Shown: piece by piece, positions 1-7,719 of the stretch
Numbering within the stretch: position 1 is the first letter of the stretch
Layout of the letters: each line of letters opens with the position of its first letter
From: Shewanella intestini
Lineage (GTDB): Bacteria; Pseudomonadota; Gammaproteobacteria; Enterobacterales; Shewanellaceae
Reading direction: 5' to 3'
Assembly: GCF_018221465.1 (NCBI RefSeq)
Contig: NZ_JAAIKR010000004.1
Coordinates: 1-64,000 of the forward strand
DNA: 64,000 nucleotides
Notes under the pieces: generated by a model
What the model was told of the DNA's origin: nothing
The model's database searches: none
What the model saw: only the letters and a program-made list of their open reading frames with translations
Program-made: the position numbers and the translations under genes

Positions 1-410
1 CTGATATCAATTAAGCGCTGTCTATACTGGGTTATACAATCATTGACTGTTTGTAATTCAAATTCATTTAGGGCTTCACCTTTTACAAACTTGTGAGTTA
101 ACAACGTGCCTTTAAAGCCTTTATGCCATTGAATCAGCACCTCTTTATCTGTCCAAAGCTTCGCCTTACCCGCATCAACTTTTAACACCACATGTAGATG
201 ATTGCTCATCACGGCATAAGCACAAATATCAATCGCAAAAATGGTCGCTAATTCTACAATACGTGAATCAACCCACGCTCGGCGATGCTCAAAGTTCTCA
301 CCTGTGGATTTATCAAAACCACACAAAAACGCCTTACGTACCACACGCGAACAACAGTGGTAGTAAGGCGTATCTTCTAAACTCACGAGGGTTTGTCTTG
401 GTCTAGCCAT
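1..410 (-). CDS. IS200/RAYT-like transposase (Y1_Tnp), partial at window edge
   Basis: The reverse strand from the ATG at 410 is open to the window edge (about 136 codons) and begins MARPRQTLVSLEDTPYYHC. This is the usual N-terminus of single-strand Y1 transposases of the REP-associated (RAYT) type. The HUH metal-binding motif is visible as SNHLHVVLKV around residues 70-80. The catalytic tyrosine would lie further on. The C-terminus is outside the window, so it is unknown whether the gene is intact. Known RAYT proteins nick and join short repeated palindromes next to their gene. Here a dense cluster of short direct repeats lies directly upstream, which fits. It could also be a domesticated orphan transposase. 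Confidence 0.85.
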   Translation of the reverse strand, partial: MARPRQTLVSLEDTPYYHCCSRVVRKAFLCGFDKSTGENFEHRRAWVDSRIVELATIFAIDICAYAVMSNHLHVVLKVDAGKAKLWTDKEVLIQWHKGFKGTLLTHKFVKGEALNEFELQTVNDCITQYRQRLIDI

Positions 411-435
411 CTTCAAATACCGTTTAATAAGGGTA

Positions 436-719
436 AATAAAGCCTAGTTCAGTGTTGAATATTTAACCAGTAGGAATGGGTGGCCATGTCATTTAATTTA
501 TTTTCGGGAATGGGTGGCCATGTCATTTTCGGTGGCCATGTCATTTTCCATTTTGAATGGGTGGCCATGTCATTTTAATAAAGCCTAGTTCAGTGTTGAA
601 TATTTAACCAGTTGGAATGGGTGGCCATGTCATTTAGAATATTTGACCAGTTGGAATGGGTGGCCATGTCATTTGTTTTAGCCATGTCATTTAGCCATGT
701 CATTTAGCCATGTCATTTA
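436..719. repeat. Cluster of direct repeats containing tggccatgtcattt
   Basis: A 59-bp unit occurs at 436-494 and again at 577-635 with one mismatch. Its last 22 bp recur at 507-528 and, slightly shortened, at 531-546 and 555-575. A 38-bp version follows at 637-674. The array ends with three exact tandem copies of the 13-mer gccatgtcattta at 681-719. All copies share gccatgtcattt in the same orientation. A single unit does not form a long hairpin, so these are not textbook REP palindromes. The position just upstream of the Y1 transposase suggests they are its substrate or remnants of earlier insertions. Confidence 0.85.
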
Positions 720-836
720 TCAATATCACCTGTTAATTTAAAATTCGTTTGTTGTTTAACTCAAAACAACTGACTCATTATCACACACATAATTAATAAG
801 ATAACAAAAATCTGGGTTACAATTAAATATTGGTAT

Positions 837-867
837 ACACTTTATATCAATTACAGATATAAAGTGT
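837..867. promoter_or_regulatory. Inverted-repeat operator of the abiE operon
   Basis: A perfect 12-bp inverted repeat (acactttatatc / gatataaagtgt, 837-848 and 856-867) with a 7-bp spacer lies just upstream of the antitoxin start at 875. AbiEi antitoxins of known systems repress their own operon by binding inverted repeats in the promoter, so this is the expected operator. The in-frame GTG at 866 lies inside the repeat and is therefore an unlikely start. Confidence 0.65.
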
Positions 868-874
868 GCACGTA

Positions 875-1399
875 ATGAGTTTGTTGAAAGCGTTTTCAGA
901 TAAAATGGTTTTTGCAAAAAAACACGGTCATTCGGGCCTTTTTACAATGCATGACTTGAGCTTAATGCTTAATGTCAAGCTAGACGCCAATTTTCGCAAT
1001 AGGATTTCTAGAGCATGTAAATCTGGCGTTCTTGAACGTGTAGCTAATGGAATTTATGTTTCACCCTACGCGCTACCTGACTCGACAGGAGTTTTAGAAA
1101 AGCTTGCAATGCTACTACGTTGGGATCATTTCAACTATATTTCTCTCGAATCTGAACTTAGTTACCAGGGCATCATTTCTCAAACCATGTTTAACTATTT
1201 AACTGTTATGACAACCGGTAGAAGTGCTACTTTCGAAACTATGTACGGCACTATTGAGTTTGTACACACTAAAAAGAATCTCGATAATATTCACGATTCG
1301 CTATATTACGACCATGGTAATGGGATGTTTCGCGCAAATCGCAAAAGGGCTACATCAGACTTACGTAAAGTTGGACGCAATCTTGATATGATTAACTAG
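875..1399 (+). CDS. abiEi: AbiEi-type antitoxin of a type IV toxin-antitoxin system
   Basis: This 174-residue protein has an N-terminal winged helix (about residues 15-65, with FTMHDLSLMLNV then GVLERVANGIYVSP) followed by the AbiEi C-terminal region (SLESELSYQGIISQ). It matches the antitoxin or regulator half of AbiE systems, which represses the operon and counteracts the toxin without direct binding. The ATG at 875 is chosen over the upstream GTG because that codon sits in the operator palindrome. The toxin gene begins 10 bp after the stop, so the two are one operon. It lies beside a transposase, in line with horizontal acquisition. Confidence 0.85.
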   Translation: MSLLKAFSDKMVFAKKHGHSGLFTMHDLSLMLNVKLDANFRNRISRACKSGVLERVANGIYVSPYALPDSTGVLEKLAMLLRWDHFNYISLESELSYQGIISQTMFNYLTVMTTGRSATFETMYGTIEFVHTKKNLDNIHDSLYYDHGNGMFRANRKRATSDLRKVGRNLDMIN

Positions 1400-1409
1400 A
1401 GGAATTGTT

Positions 1410-2318
1410 ATGAGCTTTCTTGATGAATTGAAACACGCCGCTATTAAGGATAAGGTTGACTACCTTGGTCTGGAGAATGTGATTGAAAAAGAGATTCTTC
1501 ATCATGATATTTTGAATGTTATGAAAGAGCATGGCTTACTCAATGATTTGACGTTCATTGGTGGCACTTGCCTTCGGTTATGCTATAACTCAAGCAGGTT
1601 GAGTGAAGACCTCGATTTTGCTGCAGGTCATGATTTTAAGCCTTCTCAGGTGGATGGATTTGAGAATGAAATAGAAGCTTATCTCAAAAGAAAGTATCAG
1701 TTGCCGGTTAGTTGCCGAAAGCCCGTAGATCCTTCAATAGAAAGTGGCTTAAACACATCTACCTGGAAAATTACAATAACAAAACACGCCTTTCGTCCCG
1801 ATTTACCAAGTCAAAAAATGCATATCGACATTTGTTCAATTCCAGCTTTTGATCCGCAGCCTAGGCCGGTCCAAAACCATTACAACACTCAATCGCAGAT
1901 CACTGGGCTAATGTTAAATGCCTCATCTCAAGATGAAATTCTCATCGACAAAATGATAGCTTTTGCTTACAGATCTCGACGTATAAAGCCGCGTGATGCG
2001 TGGGATATAGCTTGGTTAAAGCAGCAGCAAATCTCTCAAAATCCCGAATTACTGTTCCAGAAATTAGAAGCAAGAAAGTTAGATTTAGCTGAATTTGCTT
2101 TTAAATTAGATAAGAATGTATCCGTTTTGATGAGTAATGACGCATACAAGGTCGATTTTGATACAGAAATGAAGCGTTTTTTACCTTCTGATGTGTCAAA
2201 ACGAACCCTAAGTGATGATTTATTTTGGCCGTACCTAAAGAATACAATTGATTCTGAGGTACAGACCTCAAGGCGAATAATTGAAGGTCAATCAGTACCA
2301 ACCACATTTAAAATGTAA
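1410..2318 (+). CDS. abiEii: AbiEii/AbiGii nucleotidyltransferase toxin
   Basis: This 302-residue protein shows the DNA polymerase beta-type nucleotidyltransferase core of AbiEii toxins: FIGGTCLRL near residue 50, then SEDLDF about 15 residues later. Further motifs are the later aspartate segment MHIDICSIPAF and the C-terminal ILIDKMIAFAYR plus RDAWDIAWL, typical of the family. Known AbiEii/MenA-type toxins transfer nucleotides, in the studied cases to tRNA, and cause reversible growth arrest linked to phage defence. It is preceded by AGAGGAATTGTT, a good ribosome site. It is translated with its antitoxin. The length is normal and no disruption is seen. Confidence 0.87.
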   Translation: MSFLDELKHAAIKDKVDYLGLENVIEKEILHHDILNVMKEHGLLNDLTFIGGTCLRLCYNSSRLSEDLDFAAGHDFKPSQVDGFENEIEAYLKRKYQLPVSCRKPVDPSIESGLNTSTWKITITKHAFRPDLPSQKMHIDICSIPAFDPQPRPVQNHYNTQSQITGLMLNASSQDEILIDKMIAFAYRSRRIKPRDAWDIAWLKQQQISQNPELLFQKLEARKLDLAEFAFKLDKNVSVLMSNDAYKVDFDTEMKRFLPSDVSKRTLSDDLFWPYLKNTIDSEVQTSRRIIEGQSVPTTFKM

Positions 2319-2763
2319 GTTAACAAGCCAGTGGGATTAGATAGAGTTTTTTAAAGGATTGAATGAGTTTTCTAATTCTGGGACGCAACTAATACAAATT
2401 AATAACGTTTGTTTTTAATGGCTAGTGTTACGCTAGCCATTATTCACTTTTGATGACTATCTAATCGATCGTATGGGCGCAGCACTAACAGGTCAGTCCA
2501 TTATAGAGTGGTTGTTCTAAATGATTTCTTGTCCAAAAGTGAGTTTGAAAGTGATCAAACTTTATTATTAAAAAATAACTTTCATGCTCAGATAAATGAT
2601 CAAACTATTGCCTTATCACCTTTCAAGATAACGCTAATTTTTTATCAATCTTTATTATGGTCACACAGTTAACGCAACTGAGTGAAACATTAATACAGGT
2701 ATATAATCAGCCATTTGGATGTGAATGGTATACTGTTGATAAGCGACATTGATTTGGCATTTT
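2319..2763. other. Gene-free stretch after abiEii
   Basis: There is no supported gene here. A 9-bp stem (aatggctag / ctagccatt, 2417-2425 and 2433-2441) could end the abiE transcript, but it has no clean T-run. A 15-codon reading frame at 2473-2520 is too short to call. The stretch before 2764 must contain the LysR gene promoter; no strong consensus was found. Confidence 0.5.
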
Positions 2764-3657
2764 ATGAATATTGAACACTTAAAGTTATTTGTCCGTGTGG
2801 CCGCGACTCATAATATTAGCTTAGCTGGCCAAGAGTTAGGCTTATCACCTGCGGTTGCCAGTGCGCATATTAATAAGCTTGAAGATAATTTAGGGGTGCG
2901 CTTAGTACACCGAACTACCCGTAAAGTGTCGCTAACTGAAGAGGGCGAATCATTTTTGCCTCATGCAGTTGAAGTGCTTTGTAGTGTTGAGGCGGCGCGC
3001 GGCGCAGTGGGGGCTGGCGATTCAATCCCAACAGGCACCTTACGTATTGCTGCTCCTGCCTCTTTTGGTCGTATGCATATCACACCCGCTTTAAAGGGGT
3101 TCTTGCAACAATACCCGCAATTAAAAGCGGATTTTCGCTATTCAGATGCCATTATCGACTTAGTTGAAGGGGGATTTGATGTCGCTATTCGTGACGCGCA
3201 GCTAAAAGATTCGACCCTTGTTGCGCGTAAATTAGCGCCAGATAAACGCATTATATGTGCTGCGCCAAGTTATTTAGCTGAGTTTGGTGAACCTAAAACC
3301 CCACAAGATTTAGTTAATCATCAATGTATTAACTTAATGGGAATTGAAACTTGGAGTTTTGATACCCCGCAAGGCATGGTCAGCATTAAAACCAGTGGCA
3401 GCTTTAGAACCGATAACGGTGATGCTGTGCGCGATGCCACCATTGATGGCTTGGGGATTTCGCTTAATTCCACTTGGAATGCCTATCAAGCATTAGCGTC
3501 GGGTGAATTGGTGCAGGTGTTAACAGACTTTTCATTAATCAGCGAAACTGCTATTTGGGCAGTGTATCCTAGCTCGCGTTTAATTGCCCCTAAAGTGCGG
3601 GCATTTATCGATTACTTCCATGCTTATTATGGGCAACCACCTTATTGGGATAAATAA
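2764..3657 (+). CDS. LysR-family transcriptional regulator
   Basis: A 297-residue LysR-type regulator. The N-terminal helix-turn-helix is clear (MNIEHLKLFVRVAATHNISLAGQ then LSPAVASAHINKLEDNLGVRL). It is followed by the effector-binding domain from about residue 85 (GTLRIAAPASFGRMHITPAL, GFDVAIRD). This is the subgroup often next to oxidoreductase genes. The ATG at 2764 is preferred over an upstream TTG because family members start with MN(I/L)E. No divergently transcribed target lies immediately upstream, so its target is not evident. It converges on a radical SAM gene across a shared terminator. Confidence 0.9.
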   Translation: MNIEHLKLFVRVAATHNISLAGQELGLSPAVASAHINKLEDNLGVRLVHRTTRKVSLTEEGESFLPHAVEVLCSVEAARGAVGAGDSIPTGTLRIAAPASFGRMHITPALKGFLQQYPQLKADFRYSDAIIDLVEGGFDVAIRDAQLKDSTLVARKLAPDKRIICAAPSYLAEFGEPKTPQDLVNHQCINLMGIETWSFDTPQGMVSIKTSGSFRTDNGDAVRDATIDGLGISLNSTWNAYQALASGELVQVLTDFSLISETAIWAVYPSSRLIAPKVRAFIDYFHAYYGQPPYWDK

Positions 3658-3751
3658 CCCATAAGTTAGGCGTACCAGTTAGCGGCGCACCTTGTAAAAA
3701 GGGTTAACTCAGGGCGTGATCAACAAGGCTGCTCAGAGCAATTAATCTATT

Positions 3752-3795
3752 AAAAAATAAACCCCAACCATTAATACAATGATTGGGGTTTTATT
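3752..3795. terminator. Bidirectional terminator between LysR and radical SAM genes
   Basis: The stem aaaccccaaccatt / aatgattggggttt (one mismatch) is followed by T-rich sequence on the plus strand and flanked by an A-run on the left. It can therefore stop both convergent genes. Confidence 0.8.
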
Positions 3796-3807
3796 ATGTG
3801 TTAAATG

Positions 3808-4680
3808 CTACCAAGAAAAGGTTTGAATAACGTTGTCTTTTGCGCTTGGTAAGCGTTCAATTGTTTGGTTAATGCGGTTTAAAAAAGCAGTTTGCATTTG
3901 GGGTAATGCGCCTTTTTGCGGCACCATATTATTACCGTGATCGCCAAAGTAATAGGTGTCAAAGTTTAAGTTTTCAAGCAAGTATTGCTCTTCTTTTAAT
4001 ACTTGCAATTGCGTTGGCATAATAAACTCACCACGTTTTACTTCTTGCTCTAACACGGTCCCAGGTTGAATCGCTAACGCCATTGGCGCAATTTGCTCAG
4101 GTTGGGTGATATTCAAAATGTCGGTGGTTGCTTTAATGTGCTCCATTGAACGTTCACGTCCGCCTAAACCAAAAATAAACGATAACAATACATCAATGCC
4201 AGCTTCTTTAGCCATCGCCATGCCTTCAATGACATGTTCTGGTGTCATGCGTTTTTGAATGTTCTCAAGCACTAAGCGATCGCCAGACTCTAAGCCTGAA
4301 TAAGCCATATCTAAACCGGCATCTTTAAGCTCTTTTAATTGAGCAACAGTTTTACGTCTAAAGTCATTTAAACCGCTATAAAGCGAAATTTGCTGCGCTT
4401 CTGGAAACGTTGTTTTTAACTTAGTGAGCACCTGTAATAAGTAATCTGTTCTAGCAGCCATTACATTGCCATCAATGAGGAATATTGACTCAACATAAGG
4501 GTGCATAATGCGTGCTTGCTCAATATCGTGCATAACATCGGCGATGTCGCGTACTTTAAAACGCTTGTCGTCAAACATGCTACAAAACGTACAGGTATTG
4601 ATGCTGCAACCTAACGTTGTTTGGATCAGAATACTTTTAAACTCTGGCCAAGGTCGATAAACTTTACCCTCGTATCTCAT
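3808..4680 (-). CDS. Radical SAM protein
   Basis: This 290-residue protein has a radical SAM cluster motif near the N-terminus in the form GCSINTCTFCSMF (CX4CX2C spacing rather than the classic CX3CX2C). Barrel motifs follow (SIFLIDGN, ISLYSGLNDF, DMAYSGLESGD, LLSFIFGLGG). The best family match by eye is the B12-independent Elp3/MiaB-like group of uncharacterised radical SAM enzymes; the substrate is unknown. The ATG at 4680 is chosen because GGAG lies 8 nt upstream; an upstream in-frame ATG at 4725 would add 15 residues without family character. It is a single-gene unit. Confidence 0.8.
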   Translation of the reverse strand: MRYEGKVYRPWPEFKSILIQTTLGCSINTCTFCSMFDDKRFKVRDIADVMHDIEQARIMHPYVESIFLIDGNVMAARTDYLLQVLTKLKTTFPEAQQISLYSGLNDFRRKTVAQLKELKDAGLDMAYSGLESGDRLVLENIQKRMTPEHVIEGMAMAKEAGIDVLLSFIFGLGGRERSMEHIKATTDILNITQPEQIAPMALAIQPGTVLEQEVKRGEFIMPTQLQVLKEEQYLLENLNFDTYYFGDHGNNMVPQKGALPQMQTAFLNRINQTIERLPSAKDNVIQTFSW

Positions 4681-4936
4681 GGTGCTATCTCCAGCCTTAC
4701 GGGAATGTAAGGTTTTATTAATCAAAATTCCCAGAGCATTCGTGCTGTAAATAGGACTATTTGCTCCAGTAGAGACAGTGTAACAACGCTCTTTATCATT
4801 GATAATCTAGCTCGCTATGGAATCAGTTTATAGTTTTTGTTGAAAATTGGAGTGGGGTTTATATTGATTTTCGCTGTGTGGCTATCAGTGTGTGAGGTTA
4901 ATGGTTTTTAGCTTATTGATTTTGTTGTAAAACAGC

Positions 4937-4966
4937 CAAAAAAATACCTAAACCGCAGTTTAGGTA
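4937..4966 (-). terminator. Strong terminator on the minus strand
   Basis: A 9-bp stem (tacctaaac / gtttaggta) is followed on the minus strand by a run of eight T. The nearest minus-strand gene upstream is the SDR gene, whose stop is at 5305. Its 3' untranslated region would thus be about 340 nt and contain the tandem repeat at 5139-5210. Confidence 0.75.
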
Positions 4967-5138
4967 TATTGCATAACTTGATGGCTAAAGTGTCAATAAC
5001 GCCACATGTTGTTTGGGTTGAATGGCGCTATTAAGTTAAATTTTCAGCCTAAAACCACGATAAAACAATCATTGCTGTCATCATTTCGTTATTTACTCAT
5101 GCTGAGTTAAACAACTCGCACTTTTATTTAAGGGCATG

Positions 5139-5210
5139 GTTAAGCACTGAGTTAAGCACTGAGTTAAGCACTGAGTTAAGCACTGAATTAAGTGCTGAAT
5201 TAAGTGCTGA
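5139..5210. repeat. Six tandem copies of a 12-bp unit
   Basis: Four exact copies of gttaagcactga (5139-5186) are followed by two copies of the variant attaagtgctga (5187-5210), then degenerate copies to about 5234. The period is exactly 12 bp. It lies downstream of the SDR gene. No coding function is seen in the 4681-5304 gap. Confidence 0.9.
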
Positions 5211-5304
5211 CTTAAATGCAGCGTTAAGTTCACCACTATGTCGAAGACTCTTCATCACTTAGTTAGCCATGCACTTCTGATTCAGCCCCTCATAAACTAG
5301 ATAA

Positions 5305-6102
5305 TTAAGCCAATAGTTGTTCTATGAGATCCACTAATTGTTGGTTCTTTTGCGGTTGTATGGCATCAGGATGTGGGGGCGCAAATGCCTGAATGTCATT
5401 GTCGTAATATTTACCATGTGCGGTGGCAAACTCATCACTGAGCGCTGCTCTAACTAAAATGTCAGCCCCAATACTTAAATCGCTGCCATGAATGCCATAA
5501 GCTTGTTTTACCATTTTGCTGCCCAGTAATGATTTAGGGTTAACTGACACCATCATCGGGCCAGTTTGCTTATAGGCTAAGCCTAATTGGGTTGTCCACA
5601 TGGTCAGTGCTAATTTACTTTGCGCATAAGCGGCATTGTCTCCTAATGGATGCTTACCTGCTAATGCTGCTGAGTTTACCGGCGATTGCGCTGCTGAAGA
5701 CAAGTTAACAATCCGGCCATTAGTATCAAATAATGGCAATAAAGCGGTGGTTAAACGATAAGGCGCAATGGTGTTAACCATAAAGCGAATATCTAAACCA
5801 TCGTCAGTCATTGGGTTATTGTTGGCAAACACCCCAGCGTTATTAATCAAAACATCAAGATGTGCAAAGCGCTGTTTGGTTTCCACAATCATTTGTTCAA
5901 CGGCAGATTTTGACGATAAATCTGCAATTAGCGTGTCGACTTTAGCTTGTGAATTGATGGGCGATAATTGGTTTTTTACCGATTCTGCTTTGACAGGGTT
6001 ACGGCCATGAATAATGACATGATGGCCTTGTTCAACTAATTGCTTTGCAGTTTCAAAGCCGATGCCGTCAGTTGCACCGGTAACTAAAATAATTTTTTGC
6101 AT
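5305..6102 (-). CDS. Short-chain dehydrogenase/reductase (SDR)
   Basis: This 265-residue classical SDR has the NAD(P)-binding glycine motif VTGATDGIG at residues 7-15, the structural LINNAGV motif near residue 87, and the catalytic YAQSK (Tyr and Lys) near residue 160. It resembles the retinol dehydrogenase/WW-domain oxidoreductase-like branch, but no substrate can be named. The ATG at 6102 has AAAGGA 9 nt upstream; the adjacent TTG is not preferred. It follows a DUF1330 gene on the same strand with a gap of about 110 bp, so co-transcription is possible. Confidence 0.9.
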   Translation of the reverse strand: MQKIILVTGATDGIGFETAKQLVEQGHHVIIHGRNPVKAESVKNQLSPINSQAKVDTLIADLSSKSAVEQMIVETKQRFAHLDVLINNAGVFANNNPMTDDGLDIRFMVNTIAPYRLTTALLPLFDTNGRIVNLSSAAQSPVNSAALAGKHPLGDNAAYAQSKLALTMWTTQLGLAYKQTGPMMVSVNPKSLLGSKMVKQAYGIHGSDLSIGADILVRAALSDEFATAHGKYYDNDIQAFAPPHPDAIQPQKNQQLVDLIEQLLA

Positions 6103-6213
6103 CAATCTGTTCCTTTATTTTGGTAATGCTATCTCATTACTCACAGTCATATTGGGCTTGGCTTATAACGTTAACAGCGGAAAAAGGGGTTAAGCCCATT
6201 ATTATCTTAGCGG

Positions 6214-6519
6214 TTATGCAATATCATCTGTTGCTTCAATTAAAGCATGATGACTGATCGAACCTTTTGTGCGTGCCTGTAAATGTGGGACATATTCAGG
6301 GTCACTCATAAAGTTTAAAGCCGCTTGCTTTGACGGCCACTCAATGATTATTCGCATAGCAGGAATGTCAGCTTGACCTTCTAGGCGCTCATGATTAGCT
6401 GTTCTTGCTAAATAGCGGCCACCATATTTAGCCATGACTTTACTGGCAGGACCAATGTAATCTGCTCCCCACCCTGAACTGGTTGGGGTGACTTCTAATA
6501 CTGAATAATGCTTTGTCAT
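6214..6519 (-). CDS. DUF1330 family protein
   Basis: This 101-residue protein fits the DUF1330 dimeric alpha-beta barrel family. Family traits are an N-terminal beta strand, a central GGRYLART segment and the characteristic RIIIEWPSKQAALNFMSDPEY motif. The biochemical role of the family is not established. The ATG at 6519 is preferred because GGGAG sits 8 nt upstream; the longer reading from 6540 has no such support. It is probably upstream of the SDR in one unit. Confidence 0.85.
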   Translation of the reverse strand: MTKHYSVLEVTPTSSGWGADYIGPASKVMAKYGGRYLARTANHERLEGQADIPAMRIIIEWPSKQAALNFMSDPEYVPHLQARTKGSISHHALIEATDDIA

Positions 6520-6809
6520 GACGAGCTCCCATATTGTCATCTTTTAATCAATTACTTTGTCTTTAGTGAGGTGTATTTAATCCTAGCCGATTAAATACCA
6601 TGCAACTGATTGTTGAATTATGACGTAGGTTAGCAGTGTTTAGCTAAAAGATAAGCTAGATAAATGACTAATGAGTTTTTAGATTTTGTTGATAATCGAG
6701 CTAATTTCACCCTCAATATTATATGCGTTATTAATAATGGGTGATAAATCGCATTATTATTTGTATCAGGCGCTATCATGCGCGTTTTTATTATTGACCA
6801 GCATTTATC

Positions 6810-7292
6810 ATGAAAAAATCAATTTTTATTAGCTTGCTTCTCGCGTTCAGTTTAACAGGTTGTGGCGCTTCGCAAACCATTCACCAATTTGAGCAGAATC
6901 CTCAAAAAGTGTGTGTTGCAGTCCATAAGGATGTTCGAGAAGGAGTATTAAAGACGATAAAAAGCCAATTTGAAGCGCATAATATTCAAGTGACTACATT
7001 AGCTGCAAATTATAATTTATCTCATGGTCGTTACTCCCCATTATTGTTGAGTGATAAAACAAATAATTGCGATGCGATTGTCTTTTACACGGCAAATTGG
7101 AATTGGGATCTGGCCCTGTATATGAGCTTTGCTAACATTTGGGCGACAGATAAAACAATGACTCACAGATTAGCTGATGCGAAATATATTGGTGGCAAAG
7201 GGTTCAATTTTGGTAAATTTATTAATGCAGATGAAAAAATTAGAGAGTTGGTAGATAAAGTGTTGGTGAGCGGTTTGAAAAGCGGAACATAA
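6810..7292 (+). CDS. Small lipoprotein of unknown function
   Basis: A 160-residue protein with a clear lipoprotein signal: MKKSIFISLLLAFSLTGCG, with the lipobox LTGC and Cys18 as the lipidation site. The mature part contains two further cysteines and a YTANWNWDLALYMSFANI segment. It resembles the uncharacterised Shewanella/Vibrio lipoprotein group that pairs a predicted alpha/beta fold with a conserved NWNWD-like motif (possibly the Sbal_3080 family; not verified). No function is assigned. It stands alone, with its own terminator at 7362. Confidence 0.75.
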   Translation: MKKSIFISLLLAFSLTGCGASQTIHQFEQNPQKVCVAVHKDVREGVLKTIKSQFEAHNIQVTTLAANYNLSHGRYSPLLLSDKTNNCDAIVFYTANWNWDLALYMSFANIWATDKTMTHRLADAKYIGGKGFNFGKFINADEKIRELVDKVLVSGLKSGT

Positions 7293-7361
7293 TCACAAAA
7301 ATACTCATAAAGCAGTTTAGTCATAGTTATTATTGAAATGTAATCTATTGTTCGACTATAT

Positions 7362-7392
7362 AAAGCAGCCTTAACATTGGGCTGCTTTTTTT
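7362..7392 (+). terminator. Terminator of the lipoprotein gene
   Basis: The stem aaagcagcc / ggctgcttt with an 8-nt loop is followed by TTTT. It lies 70 bp after the lipoprotein stop. Confidence 0.85.
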
Positions 7393-7719
7393 GTAAAAAA
7401 AAATAGACGCATTAGTGGATTATTTATCGCTTAAGTCACTGTGAACTAGGCTGGCAGCCCAGATGAACTTAACAACTAATAACGATACTTTAAACGGAAG
7501 TTTAGCAAGCAAAAATAACACTGTGTTATAACGACAAAATAAGCTGCTGTGATAACGGTGGAGTGAATGATGAGCCATACCTCGAAACGCGCCTTTTTTA
7601 TTGTTTTAGTCGTTTTTTCAGTGTGATAACTCGCCATGAAAAGTTATCCTTGATAACCGCTTCTGGTTAAAACGCCGTTAGTGCTCTCTTAATATCAAAC
7701 CATCTAGTTGTAGGTTCAT
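7393..7719. other. Gene-free stretch upstream of the helicase gene
   Basis: Only short blocked reading frames are present. It should contain the helicase promoter; no consensus promoter or operator was found with confidence. Confidence 0.4.

Noticed and set aside
436-719. CRISPR-like appearance of the repeat cluster
   Set aside because: Units are of uneven length and nested, spacers are not of constant size, and no cas gene is present.
2473-2520. Short frame MGAALTGQSIIEWLF that might be a gene remnant
   Set aside because: Only 15 codons after a stop; no match to a known family could be supported.
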